Shown here in pieces: positions 9,019-17,608 of a DNA stretch of 57,340 nt. Under the pieces are notes generated by a model. It was not told the DNA's origin. It saw only the letters and a list, made by a program, of their open reading frames with translations, and did not search any database. The DNA is taken from NCBI GenBank assembly GCA_024230295.1, contig JAAERN010000123.1:1-57340 (forward strand), given 5' to 3'. The position numbers were made by a program, and so were the translations under genes. How positions within the stretch are numbered: the stretch's first letter is position 1; every line of letters begins with the position of its first letter. The stretch is from Planctomycetota bacterium. Lineage in GTDB: Bacteria > Planctomycetota > Phycisphaerae > Phycisphaerales > SM1A02.

Positions 9019-9264
9019 GTGACGGAAGCAGAGGTTGAAGCCAAGGTCATCGAGATCGTGGCTGAGCAAATGGGTGTGGAGAAGGGCGAAGTCAGTCGTG
9101 ACACGAGCTTTGCCAATGATCTCAACGCCGACAGTCTCGACACAGTCGAGCTCGTGATGGAGTTTGAGGACGAGTTCGATACGTCGATCCCGGACGATCA
9201 GGCAGAGAAGATTCAGACCGTCGGCCAAGCGATCGACTACATCCTCGAAGCCGCAAAGGCCTGA
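9019..9264 (+). CDS. acpP: Acyl carrier protein
   Basis: An 81-residue acidic protein that carries growing acyl chains on a 4'-phosphopantetheine arm. The attachment site is Ser39 in the DSLDTVEL motif. The start is GTG at 9019, preceded by AGGAGAG. It lies between fabG and fabF, as in most bacteria. A separate promoter in the 114-nt gap upstream is possible (TACAAT at 8966) but no convincing -35 box accompanies it. Confidence 0.96.
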   Translation: MTEAEVEAKVIEIVAEQMGVEKGEVSRDTSFANDLNADSLDTVELVMEFEDEFDTSIPDDQAEKIQTVGQAIDYILEAAKA

Positions 9265-9302
9265 CGGCCTCTTCACCTTCTTTCGCGCGTCAGGATTCAC
9301 AT

Positions 9303-10556
9303 ATGTCCTCGATGGAGCGTCGTGTCGTCGTTACGGGTATGGGGGCCGTCACTGATTTGGGTGTCGGCGCCGCTGCCCTGTGGGATGGACTTAGACAAGG
9401 CCGTTCTGGTATTGGTCGCATCACTGCCTTTGAGCAGGACGATCAGTGGACGACGACAATCGCGGGTGAGGCGAGCGACTTCGACCCGTCGACATTCATG
9501 TCTACGCCAGAAGCCCGCAAGGCCGACCGTGCTTGCCAAATGGGATTGGCAGCGGCGGCTGAGGCAGTCGAAGACTGTGGGATCGACTTTACGCAGGGTG
9601 ATCCCTACCGTCGCGGTGTTGCGATCGGTTCCGGCATTGGGGGCATCCTGACGATCGAAACGCATTATGAACGCCTGCTTGAGAAGGGGCCCAAACGGCT
9701 CAGCCCGTTTGTGGTGCCGAAACTCATGGTCAATGCGGCTGCCGGGCAGGTTTCAATTCGCTTTAATCTCCGCGGCTGTAACACGGCTGTGGCGACTGCC
9801 TGCGCAACTGGCGGGCATGCACTGGCTGACGCATACATGATGATCCAGCGAGGGATGTCCGACGTAATGCTTGCAGGAGGCGTTGAAGCGGCCGTCTCGC
9901 GGCTCTGCATCGCAGCGTTCAGCGCCATGAAGGCGTTGTCCACAAGCAATGAGAATCCTCAGGCCGCATCGCGGCCCTTTGATCGAGATCGTGATGGCTT
10001 CGTGCTCGCTGAGGGAGCGGCCGTCGTGGTTCTCGAAGAGCTTGAACACGCCAAGGCCCGAGGCGCGGAGATCTATGCCGAATTGGTCGGCTTTGGTATC
10101 ACCGGCGATGCCCACCACATTGCGGCGCCGGATCCGGAGGGCACCGGAGCTGGCAAGGCGATGGAATTCGCGATGGCTACGGCAGGATTGAATCCAGATC
10201 AAATTGGATACATCAATGCGCATGGCACGTCGACACCGCTTGGAGACGCCGCGGAAGTCGCTGCAGTCAAGCGTGTATTCGGTGACCATGCGAAAACGCT
10301 GGCGATGTCATCGACCAAGTCGATGACCGGCCATGCGCTTGGCGCCGCTGGTGGCATTGAATCCGTGGCATGCGTGATGGCACTTCATCATGGCGTGCTT
10401 CCGCCAACCATTAATCTGGACAATCCAGATGAAGGAATGGATCTTGACTTTGTGGCGAATGAGGCGGCGGACCGGCAGGTTGATGCTGCGATCAACAATA
10501 CGTTCGGTTTCGGTGGCCACAATGTCTCGTTGATCTTCAAACGATTTGAGGCGTGA
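9303..10556 (+). CDS. fabF: 3-oxoacyl-ACP synthase II (KAS II)
   Basis: A 417-residue condensing enzyme that elongates acyl-ACP with malonyl-ACP. The Cys-His-His triad is visible: Cys167 (TACATGG), His307 (NAHGTST) and His344 (MTGHALGAAGG). ATGs at 9303 and 9312 are both possible starts. It is the last gene of the fatty-acid cluster. No enoyl reductase or dehydratase gene lies in the window. Confidence 0.96.
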   Translation: MSSMERRVVVTGMGAVTDLGVGAAALWDGLRQGRSGIGRITAFEQDDQWTTTIAGEASDFDPSTFMSTPEARKADRACQMGLAAAAEAVEDCGIDFTQGDPYRRGVAIGSGIGGILTIETHYERLLEKGPKRLSPFVVPKLMVNAAAGQVSIRFNLRGCNTAVATACATGGHALADAYMMIQRGMSDVMLAGGVEAAVSRLCIAAFSAMKALSTSNENPQAASRPFDRDRDGFVLAEGAAVVVLEELEHAKARGAEIYAELVGFGITGDAHHIAAPDPEGTGAGKAMEFAMATAGLNPDQIGYINAHGTSTPLGDAAEVAAVKRVFGDHAKTLAMSSTKSMTGHALGAAGGIESVACVMALHHGVLPPTINLDNPDEGMDLDFVANEAADRQVDAAINNTFGFGGHNVSLIFKRFEA

Positions 10557-10564
10557 GTAGAGAA

Positions 10565-10599
10565 CAAGGGTTTGGACGGTGATTGTGCCCGAACCCTTG
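10565..10599 (+). terminator. Possible terminator after fabF
   Basis: The inverted repeat CAAGGGTT / AACCCTTG has a loop of about 19 nt, in the gap between the convergent fabF and PagL-like genes. The T-tract downstream is weak, so it may act in either direction or not at all. Confidence 0.35.
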
Positions 10600-10646
10600 A
10601 TCTTTATTGATGATTGAGCGGCTCGTGTGCGCCGAGTTTGTGCACG

Positions 10647-11345
10647 CTAGAAAGGCAGACTCAGTCCGGTGTACACCAAGACACTGTCACGGCCCGGATT
10701 GTGCTGATACAACGATGCGTTTGAAATGTGATGCCAGCGGACGCCGACAATCCAGCGGCGGTCCTGCCCGACATCGAACGTGATGCCGAATCCCGCCTGC
10801 GGTGTGAAATTGAACTGCGAACCATCGGCTGGCACATTGTTGGTTGTGCCGAGCATGCCGCATCCGAAGTCGCCGTAGAAGGACCAGCCGTCACCCTTGA
10901 AGAGGTGCCACTGAAACAGCAGGTCCAGACTGGCACCAAAGGCGTTCTCGGTTTCCTGAGAGAATCCCCAGAGATGTATTTCTGGGGCAAAGGCAAAGTC
11001 GTCGACCAAGAACCACTGCATCCCGAGTCCGAGTCCGAATTCGTTGTTGCTCGTGTCCAGGACATCAATTCCCCAGTTGCCGGTGATGGACCATCGGGTG
11101 CTTCCCTCAGCCCCAAACGCCGTAGACGCCGTAGACGATGTATCACTCTCATCCTGAAGCCAAGACGATCTGCCTGAGACTCTCAAGGGAGGCAGATCGG
11201 TCCACGGGATTTCTGGGCTTGGAGAAGCGTCCGGTGTGGCTTCTACCGCAGCGGCCAATGCCGCGCGAATCGAGGCAACTGGCCGCGGGGGGGGAAGCAC
11301 TGCGGGCGTTGCGATTGAGGCAGTCAGAATGAATGCGATGGACAT
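10647..11345 (-). CDS. PagL-like lipid A 3-O-deacylase / acyloxyacyl hydrolase
   Basis: A 232-residue predicted outer-membrane beta-barrel. PagL enzymes remove the 3-O acyl chain of lipid A. The C-terminal HHISNASLYQHNPGRDSV segment matches the PagL active-site region (His-Ser followed by NPG), and the protein ends in Phe as outer-membrane barrels do. The frame opens at 11570, but the ATG at 11345 gives a signal peptide (MSIAFILTASIATPAV) and is preferred. It lies just downstream of the nucleosidase-like gene on the same strand. Confidence 0.72.
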   Translation of the reverse strand: MSIAFILTASIATPAVLPPPRPVASIRAALAAAVEATPDASPSPEIPWTDLPPLRVSGRSSWLQDESDTSSTASTAFGAEGSTRWSITGNWGIDVLDTSNNEFGLGLGMQWFLVDDFAFAPEIHLWGFSQETENAFGASLDLLFQWHLFKGDGWSFYGDFGCGMLGTTNNVPADGSQFNFTPQAGFGITFDVGQDRRWIVGVRWHHISNASLYQHNPGRDSVLVYTGLSLPF

Positions 11346-11380
11346 TGTCAGGATTCCTCCAGCATTGGCTCTGGCACAGG

Positions 11381-12043
11381 CTATCGGTAATTTGGTTCGT
11401 ATGGGGGAGAGGAATCGAGGGAGAACGCCGCGTCGAGCAACTTTACGACCTCCTGCATCGCCATCCGAGTCCGCCTTCCGAAGGCCATCAATGGGAGGAT
11501 GTCGCCAGGCCGGCGTGCGAGATCTAGTGTTGTCACCAGAGGCCGAAGATGACCGCTCGGTGAAAACCATCGGTCGCAGCCTGCGGGAAGATGATGCTCG
11601 ACACCGTCACTCACTCCCCGGACGATGGCCCATTGGTGGCCTGCGGCATCGGCTGCCTCGGCAAATGCATGAGATTCCATATCGACGATGTGGGCTCCTG
11701 TGCGGGCTGCCAACGCAGCCTTATCACTTGGTGTGGCAACGACTACATCAGCGCCTGTCACACGAATGCCCTCGGATAGGACGGGGCTCTTTCGTATTCC
11801 ACTCTGAGTGAACACCTCGCTGACGTAGTGAGCAGTGCCCGAGCCCATCTCCGGGACCAAGGCTCCAGCGACACCGGCGAGGACGAGCAGCCTGCCCGGA
11901 TCGACGGCCGCGACAGCACGCGAGATAGCGTCTGCGCCAATGCCGGTCGTAACCAGGGGCCAACCTCGCCGCAATGCCAATCGCCGCACGCGAGAAGCTT
12001 CCATATTGAGTGGACACAGAATGGTTGGTTGGGGCTGTTGCAT
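11381..12043 (-). CDS. Nucleosidase/phosphorylase-superfamily protein
   Basis: A 220-residue protein of the MTA/SAH nucleosidase fold. The VDMESHAFAEAA segment holds the Met-Glu and acidic residues that bind the ribose and base in this family, and the VLAGVAGAL segment near residue 55 is the early glycine-rich part. The short length and sequence also resemble adenosylhopane nucleosidase-like proteins (HpnG), but no hopanoid genes are nearby. It precedes the PagL-like gene by 35 nt. The exact substrate cannot be told from sequence. Confidence 0.65.
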   Translation of the reverse strand: MQQPQPTILCPLNMEASRVRRLALRRGWPLVTTGIGADAISRAVAAVDPGRLLVLAGVAGALVPEMGSGTAHYVSEVFTQSGIRKSPVLSEGIRVTGADVVVATPSDKAALAARTGAHIVDMESHAFAEAADAAGHQWAIVRGVSDGVEHHLPAGCDRWFSPSGHLRPLVTTLDLARRPGDILPLMAFGRRTRMAMQEVVKLLDAAFSLDSSPPYEPNYR

Positions 12044-12085
12044 GGGAGGTCGGGGAGTGTTCGATGCGGTATCATCCGCCGATCA

Positions 12086-12160
12086 GACCCCATCGTCTAG
12101 TCAGGTCTAGGACATCAGGTTTTCATCCTGGGAACAGGGGTTCGAATCCCCTTGGGGTCG
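12086..12160 (+). tRNA. tRNA-Glu (anticodon TTC)
   Basis: A 75-nt cloverleaf: acceptor GACCCCA (12086-12092) pairs with TGGGGTC (12153-12159), followed by discriminator G. The anticodon stem TCAGG/CCTGG has loop TTTTCAT and anticodon TTC at 12122-12124. The T arm is AGGGG-TTCGAAT-CCCCT. CCA is not encoded. A TATCAT box at 12070-12075 may be its -10 element. Confidence 0.95.
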
Positions 12161-12189
12161 CTTTGACGCAGTCTACGCAGGGGGCGGCG

Positions 12190-12738
12190 GTGAGGCAGTT
12201 GCTCTTGGTGCTCGCACTATTGTGGCTTGTGCCGCCGTTGAATGCCAGCGGACCCAATATCACCTCATCGGGGGACACTGTTGAGGTGCTCGGCGTTATT
12301 GATCAGATCGATGCCCTTGATCCAGGGTGGGGGGTCTGGGTCCGCCAAGCCGATGCTCAGCCAATACTTGTGACAGTGGATTCGATCCCAGAGGGGTTGT
12401 CTCAGCGGCAGCGGATTCGGGCGATTGGATTCCGAGGTGACGACTTGGTTCGTCAGGGTCGTGATGGCAGGCAACGTGCCTATCCGGTTCTACTCGCGTC
12501 TGAAATACAGCAGATCTTGCCGGGCGAGGCTGGCGGCTGGTTGTTCTGGCCGCTGCTCCTGTTGGTTGCGGTGGTGCTGATCCTGACCGGCAGATTTGGT
12601 GGCGGGAGTGCGAGGCGGGCGAGTGAGATCGACCAATCCGATCAATCATGGAAGTCGTTGGAGCCGACCGATCTACCGAAGGATCCGGCCGAAGCGCTGG
12701 CCGTATTGGCTCAGCGGGCCAATGAGGAAACGACATGA
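12190..12738 (+). CDS. Small signal-anchored protein upstream of aroB
   Basis: A 182-residue protein, start GTG at 12190. The frame is open from 12010 but would read through tRNA-Glu, so the earlier start is rejected. It has an N-terminal signal or anchor (RQLLLVLALLWLVPPLNA), a small beta-rich domain (about residues 30-100) that may be OB-like, a membrane helix near 118-136, and an acidic cytoplasmic tail. It overlaps aroB by ATGA. No family was recognised. Confidence 0.65.
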   Translation: MRQLLLVLALLWLVPPLNASGPNITSSGDTVEVLGVIDQIDALDPGWGVWVRQADAQPILVTVDSIPEGLSQRQRIRAIGFRGDDLVRQGRDGRQRAYPVLLASEIQQILPGEAGGWLFWPLLLLVAVVLILTGRFGGGSARRASEIDQSDQSWKSLEPTDLPKDPAEALAVLAQRANEETT

Positions 12739-13844
12739 GTCAACGGATCGCCGTTTTGTCAGAACATGGGCCATATGAGGTCGTGATCGGCTGTGGCGGT
12801 CTTCGCACGGTTGGCGATGTCATTCCGTCTGTGACCGCAGCGGACCGCTTCTTGCTGGTGGTGGATCAAGCTGTGGCCGCAACGCATGGCGCAGTTGTTC
12901 AGGCATCTCTTGGGCAAGATCGCGTTGCCGGGACAGTGGAAATTATTGCTGAAGAACGCCTCAAGCAGATGCAAGCTGTGGAAATGCTCTGGGACAGCGC
13001 GCTTGCCGCTGGCCTTGATCGCTCGTCTGCCATCATCTCTGTGGGCGGTGGTCTGACTGGCGATGTGGCGGGCTTTGCCGCGGCAACCTATATGCGTGGC
13101 ATCGATTATGTTCAGATTCCGACGACCCTACTCGCAATGGTGGACGCCTCGATTGGAGGCAAGACCGGAGTCAATCTGGCGATACCGAAGTCAGATCGAC
13201 TGGGGAAGAACCTCGCGGGAGCGTTTTGGGCCCCAAAAATGGTGCTTGTCGATCCTGAAACACTCGAAACGCTTCCGGTCCGAGAGTTGCGAAGCGGGCT
13301 GGCGGAGTGCGTGAAACACGGCGTCATTGCCGATCATGGCCTCTTGGAACTTATTTCATCCCGAGCTTCGTTATTGGTGTCCGGTGACGTCGATGCCGTG
13401 CTGGAGCTGTTGCCCCGGTCTATCGATGTGAAGCGTGATGTGGTGCAGGCGGATGAGCGGGAGCGAGGATGCCGCATGCTGCTCAATTTTGGACATACGT
13501 TTGCGCATGCCATCGAACCGATCGAAGAGCTCGATCTCACGCATGGAGAAGCGGTATCAATTGGAATGTGTGCTGCGGCATGGTGTGCGTGTAGGGTGGG
13601 TTTGTATGCACAATCGGATGCCGAAGCACTTGTGGCGCTCCTTGAGTCGCTTGGCCTGCCGACAGTCCTTCCCCAAACCGTTCCGATTGACTCGCTCTGT
13701 CTGGCGATGCGATACGACAAGAAGGTGTCCGGCGATCGAATGAGGCTCGTTCTTCCTACGCATGATGCGGCCGTTGTTCGGGACGATGTTTCGCAGCAGG
13801 ATGTCCACGCGGCATGGAGCCGGGTGATGCCAGTCGCCGGCTGA
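12735..13844 (+). CDS. aroB: 3-dehydroquinate synthase
   Basis: A 369-residue enzyme of the shikimate pathway that converts DAHP to 3-dehydroquinate with NAD and a divalent metal. The GGGLTGDVAGF glycine-rich NAD segment (about residue 98), the TTLLAMVDASIGGKTGVN block and metal-ligand regions (GLAECVKHG and LNFGHTFAHAIE) are all intact. The start overlaps the upstream stop by ATGA. The gene is followed 51 nt later by the ParA fusion gene. Confidence 0.96.
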   Translation: MSQRIAVLSEHGPYEVVIGCGGLRTVGDVIPSVTAADRFLLVVDQAVAATHGAVVQASLGQDRVAGTVEIIAEERLKQMQAVEMLWDSALAAGLDRSSAIISVGGGLTGDVAGFAAATYMRGIDYVQIPTTLLAMVDASIGGKTGVNLAIPKSDRLGKNLAGAFWAPKMVLVDPETLETLPVRELRSGLAECVKHGVIADHGLLELISSRASLLVSGDVDAVLELLPRSIDVKRDVVQADERERGCRMLLNFGHTFAHAIEPIEELDLTHGEAVSIGMCAAAWCACRVGLYAQSDAEALVALLESLGLPTVLPQTVPIDSLCLAMRYDKKVSGDRMRLVLPTHDAAVVRDDVSQQDVHAAWSRVMPVAG

Positions 13845-13895
13845 CGAATTCATCAGTCTGCAACTCAAGCGGCGCGGGATACGGGGCCGATAAGA

Positions 13896-15164
13896 GTGGC
13901 ACCGGCAAGCATCTCCGGTCGGATTGAGAGCCCCGTGCGCACCATTGCGATTGTCAATCAAAAGGGTGGTTGTGGAAAAACCACGACCGCGATCAACCTC
14001 GCCGCATTGAGTGCCAAGAGGGGAGCCCGAACGCTCCTGGTCGACATGGACCCGCAGTCGCATTGTGCTGCTGGTCTCGGTATTCCCGAGGAGGCCATCG
14101 AAGGGGGTACGACGAGTGTGATGCGGGGAGAGGCTGATGGCATTGATTCCTCAGAATTGTGCTGGGAGATTGGTCGCCGATTTCATGTGCTCCCGAGTAC
14201 CGTCCTGCTGTCAGCAGTCGAGGCACTTCGAACAGAGGACTCCGGGGAGGTGCAGGCACGTCTTGGTACGTTCCTTGCCAGCTGTCACGATCGGTTCGAT
14301 ATGTGCTTCATCGATTGTCCACCGGCACTTGGAATATTGACATTTGCCGCACTTCGGGCCGCGAGTGAGGCCCTGATTCCCGTCGAGACTGGTTACTTCT
14401 CATTGCAAGGGGCTCGTCGTCAATGGGACACCATCGACGCCATGGTTCGTCGACTCGGCAGACCACTGCCGAGGTGGATCGTTCCAACGATCCATGATCC
14501 GGCGTCGCGGTTGGCAGCCAAGATTCTTGAGACATTGACCGATGAGTTCGATCCTGCGATGGCTCCGCTGGTTATTCGCGAACACGAGTCACTTCGTGAG
14601 GCGGCCAGCCTAGGCCAGCCTGTCTGCGACTTTGAGCCCGGCGGATCAGCCGAGCAGGACTTTGATGCGCTACTGAATTGGATGGACAGTCTGCCGCAAG
14701 CGGAGTTCCCTGTGGCTTCCTCTGCGGCGCCGAGCTCCCGTGCAGGGGAGATTATGCAGCGGCTTACGACCATGCGGACCGATGTACCGCCCCCGGCCGA
14801 CCGACTGGCTCCGCTGCACTCGCCTCAACCGGATCCTCCATCAGAAGAGCCCTCAGCACCCGAGTACGGGGCAATCATGACGACTCAGGGTGTTCGATTC
14901 CGACAACCCGGCCGGCCTGACCAGATCGTCACTGTGTGCGGCGACTTCAACGGCTGGTCGACCTCCGCGACGCCGCTGAGATGGAGTGCCGCCGCTGGCG
15001 CCTTTGAGGCCATCGTGCCGCTACCACCAGGTAACTACCGCTATCAATTGGTGATTGATGGCCGACCAGGGCCCGACCCCTACGGCACCATGTGTGATGA
15101 AGTGGGTCAGGAGCATGTGGCTACCAGTCATGTGCAGGTCGAAACAGTTCTTCAAGAACCATGA
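13896..15164 (+). CDS. ParA-family ATPase fused to a C-terminal CBM48/AMPK-beta-like domain
   Basis: A 422-residue protein. Residues 15-265 are a ParA/MinD ATPase: deviant Walker A KGGCGKTT (23-30), LLVDMDPQS (A' motif) and FIDCPP (Walker B). After a Pro-rich linker (about 275-328), residues 332-418 match the early-set glycogen-binding domain: VCGDFNGW (347-354), the PPGNYRYQLVIDG turn and DPYG. Trp354 corresponds to the first sugar-stacking Trp of AMPK-beta. The positions of its Lys and second Trp appear as Gln and Pro, so sugar binding is uncertain. The start is GTG. There is no ParB gene nearby, so chromosome partitioning is unlikely; cargo positioning is a better guess. It is coupled by ATGA to the next gene. 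Confidence 0.85.
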   Translation: MAPASISGRIESPVRTIAIVNQKGGCGKTTTAINLAALSAKRGARTLLVDMDPQSHCAAGLGIPEEAIEGGTTSVMRGEADGIDSSELCWEIGRRFHVLPSTVLLSAVEALRTEDSGEVQARLGTFLASCHDRFDMCFIDCPPALGILTFAALRAASEALIPVETGYFSLQGARRQWDTIDAMVRRLGRPLPRWIVPTIHDPASRLAAKILETLTDEFDPAMAPLVIREHESLREAASLGQPVCDFEPGGSAEQDFDALLNWMDSLPQAEFPVASSAAPSSRAGEIMQRLTTMRTDVPPPADRLAPLHSPQPDPPSEEPSAPEYGAIMTTQGVRFRQPGRPDQIVTVCGDFNGWSTSATPLRWSAAAGAFEAIVPLPPGNYRYQLVIDGRPGPDPYGTMCDEVGQEHVATSHVQVETVLQEP

Positions 15165-16381
15165 CCCGCAGCCGCCGGGAGATCGAGGCACTGACGGACA
15201 TCCTTCTGGGTGAAGTGTCCGCCGCGACCAACCTTCCCGAGTCAGTTGCAGATCGCGTCGTGCTCCTTGCAGAAGCCCATCTTCCAGTGCGTGGAGTGCT
15301 GTGGAGGCTGGCTGCGGCCAATTTGGTCGCTGGGGGTACCCCTGCAACGCTCTTGGAACTTGACGACGGGCAGATTCACGTGACGGAACTGGGGGGAGCG
15401 ACGGGCGGTGAGGCGTTCAATACGCTCGAACATGTCATTGCTCGACCCGCCGCGGGCCACACATGGCTGGTGGCTGCGAGCGGGCCCTCACCGTGGGCAG
15501 GTGAATGCGGCTTCGTGGATGAGGTCGTTCTGCTGACGGGAGCCGATCAGGCTGCAGTCGTTGGGGCTTATCGCGCCGCGAAGCAAATAGTTGCAGAGGT
15601 TGGAAAGCCTGAGTTGAAGCTGGGCATTGTGATCGCCGGATCACCGCAGAGCATTGCGGAAGATGTCTGGGCCCGGCTCTCCGAGACGATCGAAATGCAT
15701 CTCGGGCTTCAGCCCTTCTATGCCGGAGCACTCCCCCAACTTGATGTTGCTGCGAGTCACGCTCGAGCTACGGTGCCTCTACAGGGAGCGAGGTTGGGTG
15801 TTCTCATCGATTCGATACGAGTTCGGGCAACAGCCGGCCAGCAAGAATCCACACCGCGCGGCGTGGACGAACCCGTTCGAACTGTCTCGCAGGCAAGCAT
15901 CACGCAACCGCCAACACGCGTTGAGAATCCAAAACCTCGCATCTCACCTGCTCCACCACCAGAAGTCAAAGTGCCGACCCTGGATGTGAGCGTGGACCAC
16001 CCCGGCTTGCCATCTTCGCAGCCCCAGGTCATGGCGGAGTCGGCTCAATCTCGTCTGCTGCCCCTCCCGAGTGGACTGAGCGTTCTGGAGCTTGAGACGC
16101 CGCTGCCTTCGGGCGTTCGATTGGCGCGTGACGCTGAGGGGGGACTCCATGTGCTCGCCTCCGAGTCGGATACCGCCTCACTAGAATCCGGGCGTCTTTG
16201 GGCGACGGCCCACATCGGTCTCTTGGCGGCCGCCATGCCGCTCATCGACGCCTCCAGGCCAGTTGTATGCGATGTGCTGGTTGAGAACATCCATCGAGCG
16301 GCTTCGCTTGCCGGAGGTGTCTGGAATGTACACCTGATTCAGGGCGATTCTTGCGTCCCAGTGCCCGATCCGCCGAGTTGA
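15161..16381 (+). CDS. Partner protein with a P-loop-less MinD/ParA-like segment
   Basis: A 406-residue soluble protein that overlaps the ParA fusion gene by ATGA. Residues about 95-175 read like the second half of a MinD/FlhG ATPase: a strand ending in SGPSPWAG, then DEVVLLTGADQAAVVGAYRA where MinD has the 'VTTPEP...AYALIK' pattern, then LKLGIVIAG. No Walker A is present. A Pro/Ser-rich linker (about 230-300) leads to a C-terminal domain with no recognised family. By inference it may be a non-catalytic partner of the upstream ATPase. Confidence 0.7.
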   Translation: MTRSRREIEALTDILLGEVSAATNLPESVADRVVLLAEAHLPVRGVLWRLAAANLVAGGTPATLLELDDGQIHVTELGGATGGEAFNTLEHVIARPAAGHTWLVAASGPSPWAGECGFVDEVVLLTGADQAAVVGAYRAAKQIVAEVGKPELKLGIVIAGSPQSIAEDVWARLSETIEMHLGLQPFYAGALPQLDVAASHARATVPLQGARLGVLIDSIRVRATAGQQESTPRGVDEPVRTVSQASITQPPTRVENPKPRISPAPPPEVKVPTLDVSVDHPGLPSSQPQVMAESAQSRLLPLPSGLSVLELETPLPSGVRLARDAEGGLHVLASESDTASLESGRLWATAHIGLLAAAMPLIDASRPVVCDVLVENIHRAASLAGGVWNVHLIQGDSCVPVPDPPS

Positions 16382-16430
16382 GTTCGCTGTTCGCATTGCC
16401 CCCACAGTGTGCCTCGGGTACCGTTCCCGA

Positions 16431-16877
16431 ATGGCGGATCGATCGCATCACACGCTATCCAAGGCGGGGCGAACACTTGCAGCTGCAACTGCGATTGTGG
16501 CGGCAGCTCCTCTTGTCGTTGCTTCGGAGTTGACGCCGGCATCGACAGGGATAGGTACTCACACAGCACTTGGTTTGCCCGCGTGTGGCTGGCAGGCGAG
16601 CATGGGTCTTCCATGTCCGAGTTGCGGCATGACGACCGCATTCTCACACACTGTTCGCGGGGACTTTCTGGCAGCCATGACCGCACAGCCCGCAGGAATG
16701 CTTGCCTGTATCGCCACAGCGATGGCAGTTGTCGGCGGAGCATATGCCGCGTGTACTGGAGCGCCACTTCAGCGAGTTCTCGGGTCAACAATTGGGACGA
16801 GGTTTGTGTGGGCCATGATCGGCGTACTGCTGCTTGGCTGGGGTTACAAAATGGCGCAGGCTGGAGGTCTGATATGA
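16431..16877 (+). CDS. DUF2752 family membrane protein
   Basis: A 148-residue protein carrying the DUF2752 hallmark CPSCGMTTAF, where two Cys and a following Thr lie between membrane helices (about residues 12-30, 85-108 and 123-140). The function of the family is unknown. Start ATG 16431 is preferred over an earlier in-frame ATG at 16407 because the shorter form begins right before the basic N-terminus. It overlaps the next gene (ATGA). Confidence 0.82.
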   Translation: MADRSHHTLSKAGRTLAAATAIVAAAPLVVASELTPASTGIGTHTALGLPACGWQASMGLPCPSCGMTTAFSHTVRGDFLAAMTAQPAGMLACIATAMAVVGGAYAACTGAPLQRVLGSTIGTRFVWAMIGVLLLGWGYKMAQAGGLI

Positions 16878-17608
16878 GGTTTCGTGGTTTCAACCTCCTG
16901 CTGCTCCCCGCAATTCTGTTGCAGGCTGGCTGCGCAGCTGGTTTGATGAGCGCTTTGAGCGCTGCGCTTGGAGCGAGTCAGGCAGGTGTGATCGGCGCAG
17001 CTGGCGCAGCTCAGAATTTCGACTATCAGAAGCTCAAGGAAGTTCTTCCTCGCTATGACGGGCTCGAGCATCAGACCGTAGCGGTTGTGGTGGAGGCGCC
17101 ACTTGATCTGCAATACCTCAAGCCGGATCTGCTTGATCAGATCGCCGGTGGATTGATGGCTCGGCTTTCTGAGCACGTGCCGGGCATATCCCTGATGCAT
17201 CCGCTTCACGTGAGGGATTGGCAATTCACGACGCCGCAGTGGAATGCACTGGCATTCAGCGAGATTGCCTCCGAGCTCAATGTGGACCGTGTTGTGCTCG
17301 TTGATGTCCAGGAGTTTCGCTTGCATCCTCGAGGCAATCGCTGGCTCTGGGAAGGTGTTTGCCGAGCGTCGATCGGGATCATCGAACGGGATGGTTACGA
17401 CCCGGATTCCTACGCGGATGCGTGGGAAGTCTCGGCGAAGTTTCCCGATATCGATGGGCTTGATCGGGACTCGGCTTCAGAGTGGGAAGTTCAGACGGGA
17501 CTGTTGGCAGAGTTCGTCAAGCAGTCGTCATGGCTCTTCTACACGCATCTTGAACCCAAGCATCCGGACAGGTACAACCCAAGCATGGATCCGGACCTCA
17601 ACCTCTGA
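16874..17608 (+). CDS. Lipoprotein, unknown function (first of pair)
   Basis: A 244-residue protein with lipoprotein signal ending in the lipobox LQAGC (Cys at about residue 20). A long N-terminal frame extension exists back to 16409 but runs over the DUF2752 gene; the ATGA overlap fixes the 16874 start. The mature part resembles outer-membrane assembly-type lipoproteins that act on secreted polysaccharide only in general style; no domain was recognised. The next gene overlaps by 1 nt (TGATG). Confidence 0.75.
   Translation: MRFRGFNLLLLPAILLQAGCAAGLMSALSAALGASQAGVIGAAGAAQNFDYQKLKEVLPRYDGLEHQTVAVVVEAPLDLQYLKPDLLDQIAGGLMARLSEHVPGISLMHPLHVRDWQFTTPQWNALAFSEIASELNVDRVVLVDVQEFRLHPRGNRWLWEGVCRASIGIIERDGYDPDSYADAWEVSAKFPDIDGLDRDSASEWEVQTGLLAEFVKQSSWLFYTHLEPKHPDRYNPSMDPDLNL

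Noticed and set aside
12010-12189. Extended N-terminus of the protein before aroB
   Set aside because: It would translate through tRNA-Glu; GTG 12190 gives a proper signal segment.
16409-16873. Extended N-terminus of the first lipoprotein
   Set aside because: It overlaps the DUF2752 gene in another frame; the lipobox lies right after the 16874 ATG.
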